From positions 22,044,139 to 22,108,138 of the forward strand of contig NC_049991.1 in assembly GCF_000003815.2 (NCBI RefSeq): a stretch of DNA of 64,000 nucleotides, in the 5' to 3' direction. Below the pieces are notes generated by a model that ran no database searches, was not told the DNA's origin, and worked only from the letters and a program-made list of their open reading frames with translations. This DNA comes from Branchiostoma floridae (taxonomy: Eukaryota; Chordata; Leptocardii; Amphioxiformes; Branchiostomatidae). This document shows positions 59,101 to 64,000 of the stretch, one piece after another; position 1 is the first letter of the stretch; every line of letters starts with the position of its first letter. The position numbers were made by a program, and so were the translations under genes.

Positions 59101-62100
59101 TCGCCACAGCCATGACTGAACAGGCTGACTTCGGCTCTAAAATGGTGAGGGTTTCGTGTCTGTCTTTACTTCACATCATTCTTCACAAAGCACTACCAGT
59201 CTCTGGAGACCATTAGTGGTTGGGCGCACTGAGGAAGACATTGACGTCACATATAAACCACATGAAAAAGAGACCTAGCACTAGCGTTTGTCATCGGTGA
59301 TGGAAATGTACATCCAGGATGAGATGAAATTCACGCCAGAGAAAGAAATCTAGACGTCTTTCTAATTGTACCATATTTTCATCAGCTCTACAGTTGTATA
59401 AGAGATGGTACATGCATAGAGAAAGAGAGAGAGAGAGAGAGAGCTACTAAAGCGCATAAATACGTTGTAATGTTTTTTTCATTCTGCCTGGGACCATTCT
59501 GTAAAATCGAACTCGGCCATCGCGCTTGGAGAGAGAAGAGGTTTCGCGTCCGCACGCGTTGAAGGGCGGTCCGGGAATGAGCCCCGGACCGTCCCGCCTG
59601 CCTGTAGCTAATTAAGCTGACCCTGGTGGGTCCGTGTATGGTCGGATCAACAACCTTCTTGGATCAAAACATAAATAAACAATCCTTTATTATAACCGTA
59701 ATGTTTTTTTTTCAATTCTTTGTACACTGTACTATAATTGCACATTATAAAACAATACCCAGTGTAAGCAGTAAACGTTGCATGGCTGAAGTTTGGGATC
59801 TCTGCTAGACTAGCGCTCCTTTGATGTAATCCTGATCTCGAGTTTTAAATGTTCCCCTCAGATCCGCAAGATGGCGAAGCGGTTTAAGGACGAGATCATC
59901 ACCTCCTTCGACGCGCTGACCCAGACTGACCTGGACACCATTCCCGCTGACGTCATCCCAGAAATGACGTATGTCTCTACACTCAGCTTACTCCGCCCCT
60001 GGGGTGTGGCCAAAAGTGCTAACATTGAAACCACAGCACTGTAGCTGTTGCTCGCTGGGCATGCAATATGTACATAGGTCGCAAATTCAATCCCCAAAGA
60101 CATTACGTTAAAAATCAAGACTCGGATTCGGCATGCGCTCCTTCCAATCCAGCTCAGTGCTTCGTCCCATAAGAAAATACATTCTAGATATTAACATGAA
60201 AGTTCATCTGTTTTGGTAAATGATATCATGGATAAACCAACACAACATTGATTGGGACTTACCCCTGGCAAATTTTCGGCCGACTCCGTCAGCCTTGTTC
60301 ACGGAATGGGCCCGTCAACTGTAGCTTCCGGTACGTGACGTCTGAAACACGTGACTGCAGCAGAGGGTCGTAAATGCCAGAAAACCTGTGTCGCCCCCCG
60401 TCTCTGTTCAGTGGTAGACGGTGGGCGCAGATGTACACAACATTTTCAATATTATCGCCGATTTACATCACCCTTAAATCTCCGTGTTTGCTTCCCTCTC
60501 CAGAGCGGAGGACCTGGATGCCGTTCCGGCCGCCCTCTGCTCAGCCGTGACCCAGAAGGTCGCAGGCTCCGAGCGGCTGTTCGACACGCAGGAGATCCGC
60601 CAGCAGAAGCACGCCACCAACGCGCTCAGGTGCCGGGTACGTGCTGAACACTTTCTCTTCTTGAACTAATTTACACGTTATGCAAATAGAACACGTGACT
60701 CAGTGAGCAGTGGATCATAGGTTGCAGGAAGTCTATGACGCCCACCGTCTCTGTTCAGGGATAGTTGTAAAGCTCTGATGACTTATTTAATCCCTCAAGC
60801 GAAAATGTCTGGTTCTATGCTTTCTCTTCACGTCTTCCCGAGTTTTACAAAGTTTAACAACCTCGTCCCACGTTTTGCCTTTAAAATTTTTCGTGTATGT
60901 CATCTCAATGAGCAACAAAGAGATGTATTGCCAACTCTCATTCGCCATCCGGGTTTTTTGAAGACCTCATGATTCAAGAAAAATTCACATCTGGTGAATT
61001 GCAAGACATCTACTAAAATAAATGACTGCTAAAGTATCAGTAGTTCCCTTAAGATATCCGGGTGTTAAAGATATCCTAAAAGAAATCCACCGATGGGTTC
61101 ACTATATGGCGACCTTAGGGTACGCGGTGGGAGCTGAAGTTATAGGGAGGTAAAACAAACAAACAAACACTTGTGAGAAACATTGTAAGCACGATGATGT
61201 CCTTCTGCAGGGTAAGGAGACCAGCGGGGATCTGGGCGAGTCTGACGTGGAAGAACTGGGTAACCTGATCTGCGGCGCTGAGGACGCGGTTCTGGGCAGG
61301 GTGGACGCTTCAGGCGCCAGGACTGCTCTGGAGAACCTGCAGAACTGCCCGACTAAGTGCCTCTCGGAAGACAGGAAGACTAAGATTCGGGAAGTCTTTG
61401 GGAAGATGACAGCGTGAGTAGACTTGTGGGAAGATGATGTTATAGTGACTCAAACTAAGAGGGTTGTTTACCCGGCAACCCTCTCTGTCACAAGAGGGTT
61501 GTTTACCCGGCAACACCTTATTCACCTAGCCTCACCAGGTCTTTCTAAGGGGATACGGGATAGTAGAATTCAGGAAAAATGTATGCCTTACATGATCTGA
61601 GCTCCAAAACTACTGCCTTTGTACAGAAAATGAGTGGATTAGTTTTATTGCCTTTCATCAAATCGTAATACCACAGACTGCATACGCGGCCCACCAACTG
61701 ATAATGATAATGTTTCATGTGGATAAAAAGATAGCAGACATTTGTTTGTAGAGAACAAAAGGTGTTTCTGTATTCATTTTTGTTGCCTCCCCCAGTGATG
61801 CAGAGCCAGCTCAGATTGACGTGGACTCCATCGCTGCCATCGGCCTGAACGCGTATGTCCTGCCGGACGCAACCATCGAGGGAATCCCCAACGTGAGTAA
61901 CGCAACACATGAGTTTCTATTGAGATCTACTCTTTTATCAAGAAGTCTATCTTTCCACAAATGCTGTAAATTCCACATTAATTATGAATAGTTGAGTGGA
62001 ACATTAAAAAGAATCACAATGTCTGTTCCCTGATACAACAATGATGTTCCTAGACCCTCAGTTTTACATGCAGGCATTGAGAAGTGGGTGAGGTTCCTCA

Positions 62101-64000
62101 GTGTTTATATGTTCGTTTTGTTAAACTCACTTTCTTCCTCCATGCCCTGTTTTGTGCGTGTCCAGACCGTCGTTGCCGAGGTTCTCTCCATGGTGGATGA
62201 TATTGACGTGGTGAAGGAGGAGGTACTGGAACAGATGGACAGCAGCTGTGGAATTGACAGGTAAGAAATATGTTTTAATCGTGTAACCCCAGTGTGTCAT
62301 TCCATCCTGTTCCATAGCAACGGCAGATGTTGGAGTATTCCATCCTGTGCCATAGCAACGGCAGATGTTGGTGTATTCCATCCTGTACCATAGCAACGGC
62401 AGATGTTGGAGTATTCCAACCTGTACCATAGCAACGGCAGATGTTGGAGTATTCCATTCTCTGCCATAGCAACGTTGTAGATGGGCCTAACCCTCTGTGG
62501 TCCAGGTATACATGTACTTTCAGTACGATAAGCAAGCTGTCAATGATTTTCTTAGCTAAATGGTGATGCTCGTTATTTCCAGAACTGCGATGTATAACAA
62601 GATTGTGGAGGCCACCACAGGATCGTCCAGCGCCAGACGCAAGAGGTCAACTACAGGTCAGTGCTAGTCAGTCACCTGTCAATCACCTGTCACTTGGCAA
62701 TCACCTAGCTCAGCTCTGGTCCTTTCAAGGAAAGCAAAACTCGATGGTCGTTGATATATATTTCTGGTAAGAAATAGGGTAACACATCGTGTACCGAAGT
62801 AACTTTACATGACTGAATTTTTCCCGGTCCCTTCCCCAGGTGTTCAGATTTGACCTTCATTTGTCCCTTCCCTAGTGTACACCTGTACGCAGGTGCAACA
62901 CATTAGTTCCGGACTTACCTGTCCCCGTCCCTCCCAGTGTACACCTGTACCCAGGTGTAACACACTAGTTCAGGCCTGACGTTCCTTTATACCCTCCCCA
63001 GTTTACACCTGTACGCAGGTGCAGGACCTCGGGAACGCCGCCGTGAGTCTGACGGAAGCCGAGCTGGGCGCCATGACGTCTGCGGAGTTCACGAACTGCC
63101 TGGAGACTCTGGGCGGGCTGACCGGCTGGAGCACCGGCCAGCTGGAGACCATGAGGGACAAGGTCTTCTCCGTAAGTCTTCATCTTCTGTCAATCTATAG
63201 TAGGAGCAATCATGAGCAGTCCCTTGGCCGCACCTGGGGCAATTGCTGTCGTATTGAGGTCACCTGAGTGGCGCCGAATGGCAGCTCGCTCCAGACCCTT
63301 GCGACTTAGCCCCGCCTATTGTAAGCTCCTCTCAGTTTATTCCCTGGCTGCCAAGAGAGAGTAGTCGGCCCGCCAAATAAAAATAACAAAAACAATTCAT
63401 AATGATGAATATGACATCCTTCCTTCCTTGCATCCCCGCAAACTCCGATCTCTAAACGTGGAGTTTTAGCATGTGTAAATCGGCATCCTGCCCTGTTCCC
63501 ATCGCAGGACATTGCTGCAGCTGATACCTTGACGACCGACCAGGTCTTCAAGCTGGGTAAGATCGCCACGGCTTTCACCACCAGCCACCTGTCGGCCCTG
63601 GACCTGTCCGACATCGACGCCGTCTACAACATCGCCCGGCACAACGGCTACAGCGCCGCGCAGGTGAGAGATGTCCACCATTTTGTGAAGCTACAAAGTA
63701 AAAAAGAACTACCAAACCAGCTTCAATCTTACAATAATGAATTGACAATATTAGGTCATCGTCATTTTCGTTTCGCGACCGACTTACAAAAATGGGAGAA
63801 CATTAGTAGGACAGTCGCGAATAAGTTGTAGGTGAGTCCTGTTGTTGAGTCGTACCAAGAGCCTGTCCGTCATTCACGAGTACTCCCTCATTATTTAACG
63901 ACCTGAAAACAGCTCACAGCCTTCTTACGAGAGCTTAAGTTTCATATGATGCATTTTCCTTTCCCTCAGACCGAAGCCGCCTTCACCAGGTACCTGGGCA
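45275..64000 (+). CDS. Secreted helical-repeat protein, mesothelin/otoancorin/stereocilin-like, 3' end outside window
   Basis: Exons: 45275-45314, 49955-50086, 50601-50637, 51236-51356, 52081-52236, 52943-53157, 53959-54142, 54423-54577, 55179-55341, 55847-56026, 56540-56605, 57140-57286, 57687-57851, 58284-58348, 59027-59144, 59862-59968, 60504-60636, 61211-61413, 61796-61892, 62166-62260, 62583-62656, 63002-63171, 63508-63663, 63970 onward. Every junction is in phase, giving about 1,000 codons so far. It has a signal peptide (MRSTVLFGLLIATGLVVAVP) and then many helix pairs with spaced Cys, for example VQDLGNAAVSLTEAELGAMT and FTNCLETLGGL. The pattern resembles the superhelical repeats of the mesothelin superfamily, extracellular proteins that are often GPI-anchored and involved in adhesion. 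Assignment rests on pattern, not alignment. A furin-like RRKR lies in exon 62583-62656. Confidence 0.75.
45320..45860. repeat. Degenerate tandem repeat in intron 1 of the mesothelin-like gene
   Basis: Units of roughly 55 bp contain GTACTGTAGTAGCAAGGTCC, CTTTCCCGTACC and CCAAGC. The final unit forms the left arm of the palindrome at 45795-46062. Confidence 0.85.
45795..46108. mobile_element. Large palindrome: TACTGTAAATGCA-family MITE plus an inverted flanking unit
   Basis: Outer arms 45795-45865 and about 45990-46062 are inverted copies (ATTGTGGCTTTCCT / GAAAGCCACAAT, GTAGTAAGGACCCTTTCGCA / TGCGAAAGGGTCCTTACTAC). Inner arms are GTTCGCGG / CCGCGAAC. An additional TGCATTTACAGTA end lies at 46096-46108. 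Confidence 0.85.
46521..46705. mobile_element. MITE with CCTACGTCACATTTCC termini
   Basis: Left CCTACGTCACATTTCC and right GGAAATGTGACGTAA are inverted repeats, flanked by GTCTAA on both sides (46515-46520, 46706-46711). A related end is at about 1740 (GCCTACGTCACATTTCCTAC). Confidence 0.75.
46890..47700. other. Intron 1 sequence of the mesothelin-like gene
   Basis: No exon, RNA gene or clear repeat structure is recognised. Short ORFs here show no family resemblance. Confidence 0.5.
47709..47838. mobile_element. Nearly perfect foldback MITE with 9-bp target duplication
   Basis: TAGCCTGGGTACCATCCGAT on the left pairs with the inverted right end, as do GCTCCTCACACTCGCTACCC and GGGTAGCGAGTGCAAGGAGC. 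Arms are about 56 bp with an AT-rich loop. GATCGAGAG flanks both ends (47700-47708, 47839-47847). Confidence 0.9.
47850..49080. other. Remainder of intron 1 of the mesothelin-like gene
   Basis: No supported exon. A possible tRNA-derived repeat lies at about 48800-48910 (AAGGTCCTGTGTTGGAATCC), but the promoter boxes are weak. Confidence 0.4.
49088..49260. mobile_element. Complete MITE, TAATCTCCAAG family, with 8-bp target duplication
   Basis: Starts TAATCTCCAAGTAGATCCTA and ends TAGGATCTGCTTGGAGATTA. The arms extend into GATAGTACCAAAC / GCTTTTGATACTATC. GTCCCACA is duplicated exactly on both flanks (49080-49087, 49261-49268), which suggests hAT-type mobilisation. Confidence 0.92.
49720..49954 (+). 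repeat. Three to four tandem copies of the exon 2 acceptor region
   Basis: Units of about 75 bp repeat AGCGCCCCTGGCGATATGCT, AACGTCTGTGCATGTGTTTT and CAGGCCTGGTGGTTGCCGTG. The last is the true acceptor and first codons of exon 2 of the mesothelin-like gene. One copy has CAC in place of the CAG acceptor. Confidence 0.92.
49955..50086 (+). CDS. Mesothelin-like exon 2
   Basis: Completes the signal peptide (GLVVAVP) and continues REKRQLGNARPSRTPPVRPT, then a Pro/Ala-rich linker and LKDGIAAAFG. REKR may be a second proprotein convertase site. Confidence 0.8.
52440..52925. repeat. ~48-bp minisatellite directly upstream of exon 52943
   Basis: About ten units of AAGTCTGCCATCTCTGACTG, CCCCAGTATG and GGTAAGAG or TATGAGTAAGGGG. 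The same motif occurs singly at about 52030 and 36460. It supplies many CAG and GTAAG strings but does not copy the exon. The long ORFs here are artefacts. Confidence 0.93.
53417..53908. mobile_element. LINE 3' fragment enclosed by a 23-bp perfect inverted repeat
   Basis: ACACAAAAGTATACACGGAT plus CAA (53417-53439) is exactly complementary to 53886-53908. Between them, the minus strand 53554-53850 encodes RVCQFCTSNMVEDEVHFIVD, then CDMYVNDRN and a C-terminal tail, the CCHC-like end of a LINE ORF2. It lies in the intron before exon 53959. Confidence 0.8.
54640..55178 (+). repeat. Eight to nine tandem copies of the exon 9 acceptor region
   Basis: Units of about 60 bp repeat ATTGATTGACAGGCTGGGTC, CTGTAGCTTAGACCAATCAG and CTACGTGATCAAC. 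The final copy is the real acceptor and first codons of exon 55179-55341. Many copies carry a usable-looking TTGACAG acceptor. Confidence 0.93.
57890..58140. repeat. (ACTC)n microsatellite
   Basis: Long imperfect CACTCACTCACTC tracts in the intron before exon 58284. Confidence 0.97.
58170..58275 (+). repeat. Five copies of a 19-bp unit near an acceptor
   Basis: GATATGATTCTCACCTGCC is repeated head to tail and ends about 10 bp before the GTCCGCAG acceptor of exon 58284-58348. Confidence 0.93.
62290..62465. repeat. Five copies of a ~38-bp unit
   Basis: ATAGCAACGGCAGATGTTGG and AGTATTCCATCCTGTGCC repeat in the intron after exon 62166-62260. No coding content. Confidence 0.93.
62583..62656 (+). 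CDS. Mesothelin-like exon 21 with convertase site
   Basis: Encodes RTAMYNKIVEATTGSSSARR, then KRSTT. The RRKR motif is a candidate furin cleavage site that would release the N-terminal part, as happens in mesothelin maturation. Function is inferred. Confidence 0.7.
62850..63001 (+). repeat. Decayed copies of the exon 22 acceptor region
   Basis: About three copies of CCCAGTGTACACCTGTACCC, AGGTG and AACACA precede the true acceptor CCCAGTTTACACCTGTACGC of exon 63002-63171. Confidence 0.8.

Overview
The window is eukaryotic genomic DNA with GT-AG introns, phase-matched exons, SINEs, LINEs, MITEs, minisatellites and four runs of N. It is most consistent with an invertebrate chordate such as amphioxus (Branchiostoma). 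The clue is that many introns carry minisatellites whose repeat unit is a copy of the adjacent exon-intron junction. I recall this kind of repeat being described in amphioxus as 'mirage' minisatellites. The organism is an inference.

Layout: (1) 913-3150 (+) is the 3' end of a gene for a C-terminal discoidin (F5/8 type C) domain. (2) 4931-7497 (-) is a compact three-exon TASP1 (threonine aspartase 1). (3) About 8040-14053 (+) is a near-complete RNase H-bearing non-LTR retrotransposon with two open ORFs and a (CAA)n tail. (4) 16848-41396 (-) is a roughly 24-exon GH31 acid alpha-glucosidase gene (GAA-like) encoding a type II membrane protein with a trefoil domain. One exon is not seen and probably lies in an assembly gap. 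Two positions hold duplicated exons that look mutually exclusive. (5) 45275-64000 (+, open at the right edge) is a secreted helical-repeat protein resembling the mesothelin/otoancorin/stereocilin group, with at least 24 exons.

Introns and intergenic DNA carry hAT-type elements with 8-bp target duplications, several foldback MITEs, tRNA- and 5S-derived SINEs and LINE fragments. The genes are ordinary metazoan genes and do not form one pathway. The strongest unusual signals are: junction-spanning tandem arrays at most GAA introns, including one whose units are multiples of 3 bp so that every copied donor keeps the reading frame; the two exon pairs in the GH31 catalytic barrel; and a duplicated Asp-Thr autocleavage motif in TASP1. 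All coordinates come from reading the sequence by eye. No alignment or search was run.
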